Origin: Caprella mutica
Taxonomy: Eukaryota; Arthropoda; Malacostraca; Amphipoda; Caprellidae
Direction of reading: 5' to 3'
Length of the DNA stretch: 64,000 bases
NCBI GenBank assembly: GCA_947561585.1
Contig: CANNZV010001860.1
Span: 62,001 to 126,000, forward strand
Of the stretch, positions 11,431 to 22,641 are shown one piece after another. Positions within the stretch are counted from its first letter, which is position 1. Each line of letters starts with the position of its first letter. The translations under genes and the position numbers were made by a program. Below the pieces are notes generated by a model. The model worked only from the letters and a program-made list of their open reading frames with translations, was not told where the DNA came from and did no database searches.

Positions 11431-12145
11431 GAATTCATCAGAATGTGAATTAGATTTTCAATATACCCTCAAACGAGAGCTAAAAATTGATAAATAGACT
11501 TTCATAGAGCTAAATAAATCCCAATAATTCTCCCGTGAAATATTAGTTTTGACCAACTCTAAAAACACACTAAATACAGATTAAAAACACAATTGAATCA
11601 GAAATTTATAAAAATAGAACAGTGGAATATATTCTCTCTGACGAGAGCCAAAATATTTTTATTTAATTGTCACATTAGTCATTTCATCACCAGTACTCGA
11701 TTCCTAATCAGCAAAGACATGTGCTAAATTACTCTGATATAATTTAACAATATATCAAAAATTGCTTATAATGCGTAGAAAATGAGATGGAATGTGTGAA
11801 TTACAGTAAAATAATAAATCTTATAGATACACAATATTGAATAATGGAAAATATTGGTTCTATCACAATAAATAAGAATTAGGGTTTCGGAATTCATTCA
11901 TTTTTCTATTATTTACTTATTATGAAAAATATTTAACAGTAACTAAATGAAATGTTTTCTAATTCTCAGTGAGGATCCAAACCTATCGTAGTAATTCAAT
12001 TACCAGTGCATTTACCCGTTAAAATAAATATTATTCAATTCGAAAAGAAAACCAACATATAAGAGTTGAGGATGGATTTTTCCTAATAATTTTCATTCGA
12101 TAATTACCATTGGGTTATTCTAAAGATTAATGTTGAAGAATGAAT
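11430..12145 (-). repeat. Repeat module D'-D, copy 3, minus orientation
   Basis: Its reverse complement aligns closely with 51290-51900. It includes 'GAATTGAATAATATTTATTT', 'AACGGGTAAATGCACTGGTA', 'TAGGTTTGGAT', 'CACATCTC' and the hairpin GGCTCTCGTCAGAGAGAAT (11634-11652). A second hairpin-like 'AGCTCTCGTTTGAGGG' lies near 11480. This shows D is a unit of at least 0.7 kb. Confidence 0.75.
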
Positions 12146-12339
12146 AAATCGATGTACGATTTTATGCATATTTATACCACAATCAAATATAAAATCCAAA
12201 AATTTTATATGAATTTTGTTATCACTTTATATTGAAATAAATAATTATAATCTATAGTGAACTCATGTACAGCGAACCATACTGAAAAGTAGAGTCCTGT
12301 ATAGTGAAAATAATAAACATATTTAGTTTAGTCTACCAC

Positions 12340-13612
12340 AAAATAACTCACTCAAGTAGATTAACACGGTCTAGAGTTAAAAAACAAAATATTACAATAT
12401 AGCAAGTACTAAATAATAACACAAATTACAAAATGCCCATCTAGTAGTGCTCACCATTAAATACTCTTTTATCGTCTAGAGATCTAGTACCTATGATGAC
12501 TGCTGAGCATACAAAGATATGAAATACTCAGTCAATGCCTACCACAGCTACAAGTTCCAACTTTATACCATAACTTTTTACCATAAGAGAGTGGATGTTC
12601 TCTTGAAAATAATCTTTGTTTCTGATAAAATTATAGTAAAAATGGAACACTTATATAAGAAATGGAGGGAGTTTATGTTTTCTATTGATCTTTATTAATT
12701 AATCTCTATATTGTTTAATTTGCCTTTATGTTTAAATTAAAGAACAGAAAGGAGGATAAAATGACTGTTTAAACATTGGTTTACATTTAATGACGAGTTA
12801 ACTATTCATCCTTCTCTTGTATTATATTTTATAAGACTGGTGGTTCAGTAATGAAGTCTGAGTGAATTTTTCTTTCTTTCAAACACAGTGTTCTTCAGAA
12901 GTAACATTTGAATAACATGGTTTCTTATATTTTTTTTTAATAATTATAAGTATTACAATTTGGTTAATAAATGAATATATCCTATTGTAGACCGTTTAAT
13001 TAAATAAATATTGAATATTAAGGGAAAATCAAATATATATCACTCTGAATCAGATTACATAAGTTACCCCAAGAAATGACAGAGTACTGAAGTTAGGATA
13101 TAAGTGTTCAGTTAAAATAATAAGATCTCCATATTTCAGTTGATGTTAGGGCTACAAAGAGTTTCTAATAAATTGTTGTATATTTTTGAGGACAAAGTTC
13201 TGTCCATATTTACTTCCTATGATATTATTGATTAACATTCTCCAATTTTTGTTCATTCAACAATTTAGTATCCATGATTCGTTTTTCTCTTCCAAGATTA
13301 TCAGAAGAAAGTATCAAAAATAAAAATTCAATAAAACTTAACTTAATTGTGATTTTATGATCAAAGAGCCAGTTGAATGAATTATATAAATTACGATAAT
13401 TACAAAATTTTCAAAATGAGAATTAATATTAGTTCTTTTGAATCAAAGTCACTGCAACATGGAGGTTTGGTGACAATTCCAGTGTTAAAAGTACTATTGT
13501 TATAAACCTGCCTGAATGTATCTTCTGAATATTTGTTTACACATGTCCTTATGTTCGGGAGATTTATAGAATTGTCACCAAGCCACCGTGATGCAGAGAC
13601 TTTGATTCTAAA
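12340..13612 (-). repeat. Composite repeat B-C-A'-K'-H'
   Basis: A nearly full-length mosaic. B (12340-12600) includes the invariant 100-bp core at 12475-12572. C (12660-12920) has 'TAAAACATTGGTTTACAT'-like sequence and 'GTGGTTCAGTAATGAAGTCT'. A' (13030-13215) carries 'ACATAAGTTACCCCAAGAAA'. K' follows (to about 13400). H' (13437-13612) has inverted ends 'TTGAATCAAAGTCACTGCAA' and 'GAGACTTTGATTC'. The reverse order H-K-A-C'-B' occurs at 38990-40400, so this is a real unit of about 1.3 kb and not chance adjacency. There is no coding potential. Confidence 0.75.
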
Positions 13613-13614
13613 GA

Positions 13615-15264
13615 TTTCTATCCTGTGGAACTCTCGAAAATTACATAATTTCTATGGTTTGGTTAGTCATTCTGAAGTGAAGACTTAGTGATTTTTGTAC
13701 GTGACGTCATCAGGGCAACATTATTATAACGATTTTCAGAAAATTAATGAAAGTGAAGATCAACAAACTAATTACTTATCATTGCTATATAAAACAACTA
13801 ATAGTTACATTAAATTGCAAAACGTGTATAAGTGACTCACCGGTGGGCACACTGCAAGAAACGATTGGGTAGAAATTGGAATAAATTAAATATTAAGCAC
13901 AGTTGGACTATTTATCATATAGTCATTTTGATTTACAATTGTACATAAAAAATAAAAGGGAAGTGTTTATTACAAAAGTACATTAATGATATCATTGTTT
14001 TATATTTATTAATGTATTTAATACTCTCACAAATCATAATTATACGATTTGCCTCTGATTATTAAATAAGGTTCTAATACCGTCATTTCACGTGTTGTTC
14101 AATTCTACCAACAATCTTTTGTTCACATGCAGTGTTAGTTACAACTCACTCTGCAATAACTGAGTGTAGAACTGTCTCTTGAGTTCAAACTAAAAACCTA
14201 CTTACTTACAATGGTGAACTAGTTCTTAACCCTAGTAACCTAGCCATTAAAAGTTTGTTCAGTAACCTAGTGACTGGTCCGTGCGCGCCAGTCCTCACTA
14301 AAACTGCTATAAAATTTTAACAAATTGTCTTTTCGATATTTTCTCATCATAAAAACTTTATTTGATATTTACACATCCATTGGTAAACGCCAAAAAATAA
14401 TAATTATCTATTTAAAATAGAATTAACAGGCAATGATAAGAAACTAATATTTCTTTGGTTTTCTAACTATTTGTGCAAAAGCCATTTTCACCACCCATCA
14501 ATAAAATTCTCATAACATTCACACAAATGAGTAAAACCTAATGAAAATTTAACTGTGGATGGAGAAGGGTTTCAGCAATAAAAAGAGAGACCAGAAAGAT
14601 ACATGTAGACCTTTAATAGGTTTTGAAATGTACTTACTTAAAGTTTTGTTCTGTTTTATCGAGACCTAATTATAAGACATTCTGCCGTAATACGATGACC
14701 TAACCCTAACTCTTGTATCTTGACAGCTCTACTGAATGTAGTGTTTGAATTTATTTACTTTTGTGTAAGTTCCTTGAGTATAAGCAGTGAATATTTTAAT
14801 ATGAGCCTCTGCCATGTTAATTAATTAGTAACCTTCCCATTCTAGGTTACTAAGCAGCTTCAATTCACTTATTTTGTAATCTTTTACTTTCCTTATTAAT
14901 AACCTAAATTAGTAGTACCTGAAAAATAATTATTAGTATAATTTATCGAGACCAAATATATTTGAATAAATGCTCAAAATATAATAATCATGTCATTTAT
15001 CACCTTCTTTTTTGTATAATCGTATGTATTTATGTTGAAAAGTAAAAGTCATGGAAAGACAGCTTCCAAATCGATTTAAAAATAAAATTATTAATTATGT
15101 TACTAGGGTTAATATTGTGAAAACTGAATTAGCTCGAGTTTTTGAAAGATGATTGGAATAGATTTTAATGTAATGAAATTTTCTAATGTCTGCTTTAAAC
15201 TATTGTAATATTGTGTAAAGATTTAAATTTTATTAAATTCTTATTCTTGCAAGAGAATAATCAG
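13615..15264. other. Unassigned AT-rich DNA
   Basis: No gene is seen. 'CACCGGTGGGCACACTGCAAGAAACG' near 13838 is related to the palindromic site at 52482-52520. 'AGTAACCTAGCCATTAAAAG' near 14235 recurs near 51975. Confidence 0.4.
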
Positions 15265-15268
15265 TTAA

Positions 15269-15836
15269 ACTAGATTACGTGTACTCGGTAGAGCGCATAC
15301 CCGTTCTCTCCTAAAATCTAATAAACTAGTAACTGGAAAATGATCAATCGTCCGACCAATTTTCATGCAACTTGGTTCGATACTTTTTGAGTTATTGACT
15401 TATGAATGACCTTGACCTTTGACCGAATCGCTCCCAAAATTCTAACAGATGGTTTCTGGACACTGACCAATCGTCCCATCAAATTTCAGACAATTTGATA
15501 GACTACTTTTTGACTAATAAGTGGCATTGACCTTGATCTTTGACCTTTGACCCGATCGCTTCCAAAATCTAACAAAATTTGGTGCTTCCTGTATATTGAT
15601 CAGTCGTCCCACCAAGTTTCATAAAATATGGTTCAATAGTTTTTGAGTTATAAATAACAAGGACATTTAACCGTGTCGCTCTCAAAATTCTACCAGAAGG
15701 TCAATGTACATTGACCAATTATTTCACCAAATTCCATGCAATTTGGTTGAATACTTTTCAGTTAAGCGAATAACAAGATGATAAATAAACAGATAAATGC
15801 CATCTATAATATAACCTTTCCGCATTCTGCAAAGGT
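15269..15836 (+). repeat. AAGGTCA-rich interspersed repeat, copy 2
   Basis: It opens with AACTAGATTACGTGTACTCG, the boundary of the 1733-2160 copy in reverse complement. Four or five degenerate monomers follow, each with 'TGACCTTGACC', 'CCCAAAATTCTA', 'GACCAATCGTC' and 'CATGCAACTTGGTT' type blocks. It ends abruptly at a module A copy. Confidence 0.7.
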
Positions 15837-15837
15837 A

Positions 15838-16290
15838 AATATGGGCAGAAATTTGTCCTCAAAAATTGGGTAGGACTATTTACCGAATGGAACCTAATGG
15901 AACCCGATGGAATACCGAATGGAGACCCTTGATCTTACCCACCTCTATTCTGCTAAAAATAACTTCCATTCGGTAAATAGTCCCAAGACTATTTACCGAA
16001 TGGAACCGAATAGAAGTTATTTTTAGCCGAATAGAGGTGGGTAGGATTAAGGGAAGGACTCCATTCGGTATTCCATTAGGTTTAGGTTCCATTCGGTAAA
16101 TAGTCCAACCGTCAAAAATCGATTATCTTTCTTTTAAGACAATTTTTAGAATAAACGATTACGATTCTCTGTAATTAAATTTGGAGACCTTATTATTTTA
16201 ACTGAAAACTTCTCTCCCAACTAAAGTAATCTGTCATTTCTTGGGGTAACTTATGTAATCTGATTCAAAGTGATATATATTAGATTATTT
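15838..16290 (+). repeat. Repeat module A, copy 3, interrupted by a foldback insertion
   Basis: The 5' part is 'AAATATGGGCAGAAATTTG' to 'CTCAAAAATTG'. A 234-bp foldback sequence then intervenes (15873-16106). The rest continues with 'GGAGACCTTATTATTTTAAC', 'TTTCTTGGGGTAACTTATG' and 'GATATATATTAGATT'. Confidence 0.8.
15873..16106. mobile_element. Foldback element, near-perfect 113-bp arms
   Basis: The arms at about 15873-15985 and 15993-16106 are inverted copies with a loop under 10 bp. Each arm both begins and ends with a form of GGACTATTTACCGAATGG. It interrupts a module A copy, so it inserted after that copy was in place. I do not see a clear target duplication. A 70-codon frame within it is an artefact of the repeat. 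Confidence 0.8.
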
Positions 16291-16439
16291 CTTTTTCTAT
16301 TGCATCCATCTATAATATGTAATTGATATTTAATTTCATACATGCTCTATACTTCCCGAAAAGAAATGTTATCTAAGATAAGAATAAAGATTTCAATTAA
16401 TAAAGAATTTGTATTTTAAATTTGAATTTGAAAAGTATA

Positions 16440-16515
16440 TATTCATATTTAAATTGAAATGAGAGAAAAAAAATACTCAGACTTCCTTACTGAACCACCA
16501 GCCAGCTGAAACTTA
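16440..16515 (-). repeat. Repeat module C', short
   Basis: Contains 'ACTCAGACTTCCTTACTGAA' and 'CCACCAG', the core of module C in minus orientation, joined to the A copy on its left as in other A-C' units. Confidence 0.65.
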
Positions 16516-16620
16516 AAGGCCCTCTCCACTCTAAATTGATTGCTATAATAGTTTAAAGTTCACTGAAATAAACTATTGCTAAGGCTGTTTATTCTTTACT
16601 GACTTATCTGTGTATTTATA

Positions 16621-17113
16621 TTGTCAGTGGTAGAACTACTGTTAACGATAGCTTAACTCAGCTATATTGTCAGTGGTAGAACTACTGTTAACTATAGCTT
16701 AACTCAGCTATATTGTCAGTGATAGAACTACTGTTAACTATAGCTTAACTCAGCTATATTGTCAGTGGTAGAACTACTGTTAACTATAGCTTAACTCAGC
16801 TATATTGTCAGTGGTAGAACTACTGTTAACTATAGCTTAACTCAGCTATATTGTCAGTGGTAGAACTACTGTTAACTATAGCTTAACTCAGCTATATTGT
16901 CAGTGGTAGAACTACTGTTAACTATAGCTTAACTCAGCTACATTGTCAGTGGTAGAACTACTGTTAACTATAGCTTAACTCAGCTATATTGTCAGTGGTA
17001 GAACTACTGTTAACTATAGCTTAACTCAGCTATATTGTCAGTGGTAGAACTACTGTTAACTATAGCTTAACTCAGCTATATTGTCAGTGGTAGAACTACT
17101 GTTAACTATAGCT
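16621..17113. repeat. 46-bp minisatellite, about 10.7 copies
   Basis: Copies start at 16621, 16667, 16713 and so on at a strict 46-bp period. They are nearly identical (unit begins TTGTCAGTGGTAGAACTACT and contains 'TAGCTTAACTCAGCTA', a 5-bp hairpin). It sits at the centre of a larger inverted arrangement: A-C' on the left (15838-16515) and C-A' on the right (17290-17665). Confidence 0.92.
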
Positions 17114-17284
17114 CATCAACTATATTAATAATTTTAAGACTGTGTAGGGATATTATCAGTGTTAAAATGCCATAATATGATAAGAAATATAGGAAATATA
17201 TTTTTCGCCCTCCTTTTGACAATTATTTCAATTTAAATCTAAGAAGAAAAAAATTCGGCTGTTATGACTTTGGTTTATAATTAA

Positions 17285-17665
17285 TGATGAGTTGAATATT
17301 TAATATTTTCTTTTATTATGTTTCACCTGGTCGGTGGTTCAGTATGGAAGTGAGAGTTTTTCTTGTTTCCCTTCGAACGCATCTTTTTCCACTTTTTCAA
17401 ATTTTAATATAACTTTTTTTTGATGAAAATATGAATTCTTTATATGAAGTCACTTTATATGTCTTTAAAACAGTTACAACTATGTTACTACATGGAATCT
17501 GTACGTAAGTTACCCCAAGAAATGACAGATTACTGTAGTTAGGAGTAAAGTGTTCAGTTAAAATAATAAGCTCTCCAGTTATGAAAAAGTGTTTAAGCAG
17601 CTTTTAAAATACTATTTGTAAATCAATTTTTTGGGACATACTTATGTCCATACTTACTTTTAGGT
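17285..17665 (-). repeat. Repeat modules C (degenerate) and A', copy 4
   Basis: C is represented by 'GGTGGTTCAGTATGGAAG' near 17332. A' follows with 'GTAAGTTACCCCAAGAAATG' (17511-17530) and the terminal 'TATGTCCATACTTACTTTTA'. It is followed at once by GACGGACACTTTGCCGAATG satellite sequence. Confidence 0.7.
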
Positions 17666-17669
17666 TGAC

Positions 17670-17985
17670 GGACACTTTGCCGAATGCTTATTTGAACGAA
17701 ATATTCTTATTTTGAAAACACAGAATGGGATAGTATTAATATTATTTAATATAGTAAAATTAATACCTTTAAATAACATAACAACCTATGAAGTAAAATC
17801 CATAATGATGAAAAACTTCAAATTGTTGAGCATTGAGCAAAATAAGCTTGTGGTTCGTACTATGGATACACATTATGTACATCGTTAAATCCTATTTTCA
17901 ATTCTATAAAATAACTCTATTCAACAAAAAGTGAAAATAATTATTAATATAAACTGTATTTCGTAATATGGTTCTTCTTTCAGCC
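17670..17985 (-). repeat. GACATTTGGCC satellite unit and module I'
   Basis: Starts 'GACGGACACTTTGCCGAATG' and continues with module I in reverse complement ('CAGAATGGGATAGTATTAAT', 'CAACCTATGAAGTAAAATCC', 'ATAATGATGAAAAACTTC'). Compare 40500-40830 and 46810-47120. Confidence 0.5.
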
Positions 17986-17989
17986 AAAT

Positions 17990-18360
17990 ATCCTTCAGCG
18001 AAATGTACGCACGAAATACTCTTATTATCATATTGTCATTTCTGAAGATTGTTGGCTATCCCGGATTTTCCACCAGAACAAGTCACATAGAGTAGTAGTT
18101 AACTTAGCTAGGGTAACACGGTCTAGAGTTAAAACACAAAATATTACAATATTGCAAAAACTATATAAAAAATGCCCATCTAATAATGCTCACCAGTAAA
18201 TACTCTTCTATAGTCTAGAGATCTAGTACCTATGATGACTGCTGAGCATACAAAGATATGAAATACTCAGTCAATGCCTACCACAGCTACAAGTTCCAAC
18301 TTTATACCATAACTCAGCTATATTAGAGAGAATGTGGTTCTCTTAAAAATAATATCCAGT
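17990..18360 (+). repeat. Repeat module B, copy 2
   Basis: Runs from 'GAAGATTGTTGGCTATC' and 'CACCAGAACAAGTCACATAG' through 'TAGGGTAACACGGTCTAGAG' to the invariant core at 18215-18315 and 'CTCAGCTATATTAGAGAGA'. The core is identical in sequence to copies at 12475, 40100 and 43485 by eye. It is non-coding. Confidence 0.8.
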
Positions 18361-18361
18361 C

Positions 18362-19685
18362 CTGTTAAAAATATAATTTGAAAATAGAGCACTTCAATAA
18401 GAAATGGAGAGTTTCTATTTTCGTTGTCATTTTATCATATTCTATGTTTTGATTTATTTGTCAATATGTTCAATTGTTTATATTAAAGGTCCCCTCCACT
18501 CTATTTTTTTTATTTCTCTATGCATTAGAACTAATGTTACTGATAATAGAACTGCAAACCATTTCAAATTTAGTTCTAAATTTTATTATAATATGTAATT
18601 TAAGATTTTTTCCGTTCTTTCTACTACACCTCTGAATTTCAAGCAAAGAAAAAGTCCCCCTGTTCGATAGGCTAACACGATCCGACAAAATCAAAACAAT
18701 AACAAAGCTGATTGATAGATATCAATATATATCATTGCTACCGGTACCGTATTGTCACTCAAGATGTTCTTTGTGTTAATCGAATTACATTGTAACAAAC
18801 TAAAAATGTTTGACAAAGACACCTGCCTACTTAATGAATGTTTTTTGATTAATTTGATTGAATTTCCATTTCAGCGTGATACCACAGCACTCCTATTAGG
18901 TATTCGTACATTAACTTAAATGTACTCTAATTTGGAGAATTGAGTCAATTGAGCTTTGGTCTAATATTATACTTTGTATCTATATGACTTTATTTTTGTC
19001 CGATGTTCAATTTCCCATCATTCAGCATGCATTAAGGCTTAGGCTAATTCCTATGACCTATTTTTTAACAACATATATCATGCAGACACTGAGACACAGA
19101 TGTATAGTAAGGTATGGACCAATTAAAGCTGACTCAAACTATGGTGCAAACCCTGCCTTACTCAGATTTACTGTTACCAACTTTAATATTATAGGTACAT
19201 AGGCTCTAGCATAGCTAGGCCGGTCTTAGCGTATCCATAATCCGCCTTATCCGCGTAAGTTACGGTAGGCATTCTAAGATTCACTTTAATATTTATCGTA
19301 ATAGTGTAGTTCTAAGACAATGGATCCATATAAAGAATTCAATTACCTAATTAAGTATTTCTTACTAATCGTTTTCATATATCATAACATTTTCCGATAT
19401 TGAGAACTGTTAATTTTTATACACTTTCTATTTGAACGCAGATCTGTGATTTGAAATTTTGAATAGGTATGCGCTATGTATATACAAACGAACATCCTAC
19501 TCAAGTATACGGGGGGGGCTTTTTCTGCTAATGAAATTATGAATCTCAGAATGAGAAAAAACGAGATGCGAATATTTCTTATATAATTAATTGTGAACAG
19601 AATACTAGATCGATTTCAATTCTGTTTACTGCGATGTGTTATATAACCTTAGCTCTAAAAATTTAAAGCAATACCAGAATTTTTT
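18362..19685. other. Unassigned DNA
   Basis: Contains plus-strand frames of 64 and 72 codons (18404, 18984) without family resemblance. 18980-19300 has a higher GC content but no matching domain. I do not call a gene. Confidence 0.4.
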
Positions 19686-19895
19686 AAATTTAGAGTGGAG
19701 AAGACGTTTAAAGAACTGAAAGGAGGATAAATCTACTGTTAAAACATTAGTTTACATTGGACAACGAGTTAACAGTTCAGTCTTCCATTATATTATATAT
19801 CATAAAACTGGTGGTTCAGTAAGGAAGTCTGAGTGAATTTTTCTTTTCTTTGAACACAATGTTCTTCAGAAGAAACATTTGAATAATATTGCTTC
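19686..19895 (+). repeat. Repeat module C, stand-alone copy
   Basis: 'GAACTGAAAGGAGGATAAAT', 'TTAAAACATTAGTTTACATT', 'ACTGGTGGTTCAGTAAGGAA' and 'GAACACAATGTTCTTCAGAA' appear in the same order as at 12715-12910. It is not followed by A', so it is truncated. Confidence 0.75.
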
Positions 19896-20199
19896 TTATA
19901 TAATATTTTCCCTTTTGGCTGAGGGTAGAAAACCATGATTTCTTTTAAAATGTTTTCGAAGGGAATGTTGTAATTTCATGTCCCAATGTATTCGGGGCTA
20001 GAGGATCCCACCCAATGCAGGACCCAAAGGATGGAAGGGGATATTTTCGACTGGCTCTTGTTTACGGTTTTGGTCATATACACACAGAGAAAGGATTAGT
20101 TGAATCAAATCATATTTGATTTGTTTTAACTAAATTTTATGGTTTATCTGTGCGCCTACCTACGTGGTGAGTTGCAGGTACTATTTAAAATGAGTTAAA

Positions 20200-20885
20200 T
20201 TGACGTTGGTTAAAACAACACATATGTGAGTTGATTATTTTTATTTCCCGATGGTCACAACAACTACCTGTGATAGTCAAAACTGCTCGTGATGGTTGAA
20301 CCAATTATGTGTAATGGTTAAAACAACTACGAAACAAGGTTACATCAACTACTTGTGTCTGTTTCTCCAATCACTCCTATGTGTTATACCAACTACTCGT
20401 GTAGGTTATACCAACTACTCGTGTAGGTTATACCAACTACTCGTGTAGGTTATACCAACTACTCGTGTAGGTTATACCAACTGCTTGTGTAGGTTATACC
20501 AACTACTCGTGTAGGTTATACCAACTACTCGTGTAGGTTATACCAACTACTCGTATAGGTGATATCAACTACTCATGTAGGTTATATCAACTACTCGGTT
20601 AGGTTATATCAACTACTCGTGTTGGTTATATCAACTACTCGTGTAGGTTATACCCACTGCTTGTGTAGGTTATACCAACTACTTGTGTAGGTTATACTAA
20701 CTACTCGTGTAGGTTATACCAACTACTCGTGTAGGTTATACCAACTACTCGTGTAGGTTACATTAACTACTCGTATAGGTGATATCAACTACTCGGTTAG
20801 GTTATATCAACTACTTGTGTTGGTTATATCAACTACTCGTGTAGGTTATATCATATTCTCGTGTTGGTTATATCAACTACTTGTA
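20200..20885. repeat. 22-bp minisatellite, left subterminal array
   Basis: Unit 'TATACCAACTACTCGTGTAGGT', regular from about 20390 to 20885 (over 20 copies). More degenerate copies lie from 20200, with 'ACAACTAC' and 'GGTTAAAACAACTAC'. Its gradient from degenerate to uniform suggests expansion inward from older subterminal repeats. Confidence 0.9.
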
Positions 20886-21549
20886 AACTAAGTAAATGTA
20901 TATCAACTATTATAGTGCTATTTATTTTCTAGGACCAAATCTAACATGTTCACATTAATTTTCTACTTTTGCTTCTGTGATATGCATACTATTTTAATTA
21001 AAAAAAATAATTGATCACCTAGACCTATCCTTGCTTTTTGAAATGTTTTCGATCCTATGAATTGATATATGGTTATCAGTTGTAAATTATTAGATTAGAT
21101 TGAATAAGTAATCTCATCAGGTCAGTTTATAAATAAGTAGTTAGATGACATAAATAACTTCACGTAGTGATAAATAGGTACGCTAGATGAATTAATTAAC
21201 CAGGCTAGATTACAAAAGTTGATAAATCTTTGATATGCTGCAATTGTACTATAACTTAATGAATAATAAATTAATGATAAAGCCTTTATCTTCTAAACCA
21301 TATTTTAGTGCAATTCATCTTACTCATAGGCACTGATATTGAAATATGCTAATAGAATTACCAAGGTCAAATTGAAAACGAAATATAAACATTTAAGTTT
21401 TAGATTTATTATTTAGAAGTTTAATTTGAATTCTCGTCACTTTCTTTCACGACTGTAGGTTGCCAATTCCTGAAATAGGAGATTCGTATATTAATATATA
21501 TTGAATAGAAATTCACAGTATCGTTCATATACATTATCAATAACATCAC

Positions 21550-21613
21550 CTACTCTTTTTCCTTTTGTGATGAGATAGCGACAGCTTCGATATTCTTTTC
21601 ATGTCTGGAATCC
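21550..21613 (-). other. Exon-like segment 3 (terminal), low confidence
   Basis: An acceptor-like TGCTTTTAG (minus strand) precedes GGATTCC at 21613. Joined to segment 2, two frames stay open to a stop, one ending in a basic tail HHKRKKSR. If segment 2 contains the real stop (see there), this would be 3' untranslated sequence. No family is recognised. Confidence 0.2.
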
Positions 21614-21693
21614 CTAAAAGCATATGAAAAAGTAAGAGCTAATCATATTGCAAATACATATTTAGAAATCATCTAATATTTTCAAATACTTAC

Positions 21694-21791
21694 TTTGAGC
21701 TAGCATAATTGTTCCTGAACCATTCAAAGGAATTGAAGAGGACTCCGATAGTTGATGACGTTGATCTACTCCATCAATTCTTCATCAAGAT
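21694..21791 (-). other. Exon-like segment 2, low confidence
   Basis: Bounded on the minus strand by a good acceptor (CTACTTTCAG, ending at 21792) and a consensus donor (GTAAGT, 21688-21693). Spliced from the phase-1 donor of segment 1 it reads DLDEELME and then a TAG stop, which would give an acidic C-terminus. No protein family is recognised. The splice-site quality and phase match are the only support. Confidence 0.25.
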
Positions 21792-22050
21792 CTGAAAGTA
21801 GATTCAGAAAATATAGAAAACCATATATTAATAAAGAAATGAAAAGAATTATTAACTGAGAATTCTTTCATATAGGTAAATTATTTATATAAAATGTTAA
21901 ACTAATTATAAATCTTCAGATGCAGTATAAATTTAGCACTAATAAATGCAATGGATTTTTCTAGCTAATCCTCATAATTTTGTTCATTATACACTCATAA
22001 TGTAGACTTTAATTAAATACCAAGAAAGTATAATATATCAAAAGGCTCAC

Positions 22051-22137
22051 CTCTGGTTGGAGTTCTCCCTGCTAAATCCCTGGACGGTGTTCTCCTCCGA
22101 CTACCTCCCTGGATGGAGTTCTCCCAGTCATAGAAAA
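22051..22137 (-). other. Exon-like segment 1 with Arg-Thr-Pro-Ser-Arg repeats
   Basis: On the minus strand a CCTAG acceptor (22138-22142) precedes an 87-base open segment ending at a GTGAGC donor (22045-22050). It is built from three imperfect tandem units of about 28 bp with core GGGAGAACTCCATCCAGGGA, much more GC-rich than its surroundings. One frame reads SRRRTPSRDLAGRTPTR. It lies inside the 4-kb element, so it may be a captured gene fragment, a remnant of the element's own gene, or simply a short tandem repeat. Confidence 0.25.
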
Positions 22138-22443
22138 CTAGGGTCAAGTAGGTAAATTGCGGCACTTTAACTAACTGCGGTCTCTTATCTCAGAAACATT
22201 AATAACCATCATGACTTCAAGGCACTCGTGAAATGAATAGAACCTGTCATAAATTGAGCTTAAATTATGATGTTCAACAATTCAGTATATAGCTAAACTA
22301 ATTTCAGAATAATTTTGAGACTCTCTTAATAGGGTCACAATTAGAAATTAAAGAACCGAATTTGGCTGTGTAAACCCTACCTATAGGTACACCAACTAGA
22401 TTTAAAATATATAGATTATCAGACCACTTTACTTAAGATACTA

Positions 22444-22600
22444 GGATAAGTTCCGAAATATCGGATGGCTCCACATTTTCGGTCGCGTAAGAAAAACTAT
22501 ATTAAATTAACTTTTATTTTAATTAGCTATTAGGTAGCTATATACTATATGTCATACGTGACCGAAAATTTGAAATCGCCTGATAATTTGGAACTTACCC
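22444..22600. mobile_element. 157-bp TA-flanked MITE (nested)
   Basis: Left end GGATAAGTTCCGAAATATCG and right end TAATTTGGAACTTACCC are inverted relatives. The arms continue with 'TTTTCGGTCGCGTA' against 'TACGTGACCGAAAA'. TA flanks both sides (22442-22443, 22601-22602). It is the clearest of three relatives (see 3835, 7401) and is nested in the 4-kb element. Confidence 0.8.
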
Positions 22601-22641
22601 TATTCTGAGGACAGCGCAGTAACTGCCTAGCCTATGTAGAA

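Noticed and set aside
12475..12572. Box C/D snoRNA interpretation of the invariant block (ATGATGA, CTGA)
   Set aside because: The CTGA lies only a few bases after the C-like box, there is no terminal stem or second D box, so the snoRNA model does not fit.
15880..16092. 70-codon minus frame
   Set aside because: Lies wholly within the foldback hairpin and is explained by it.
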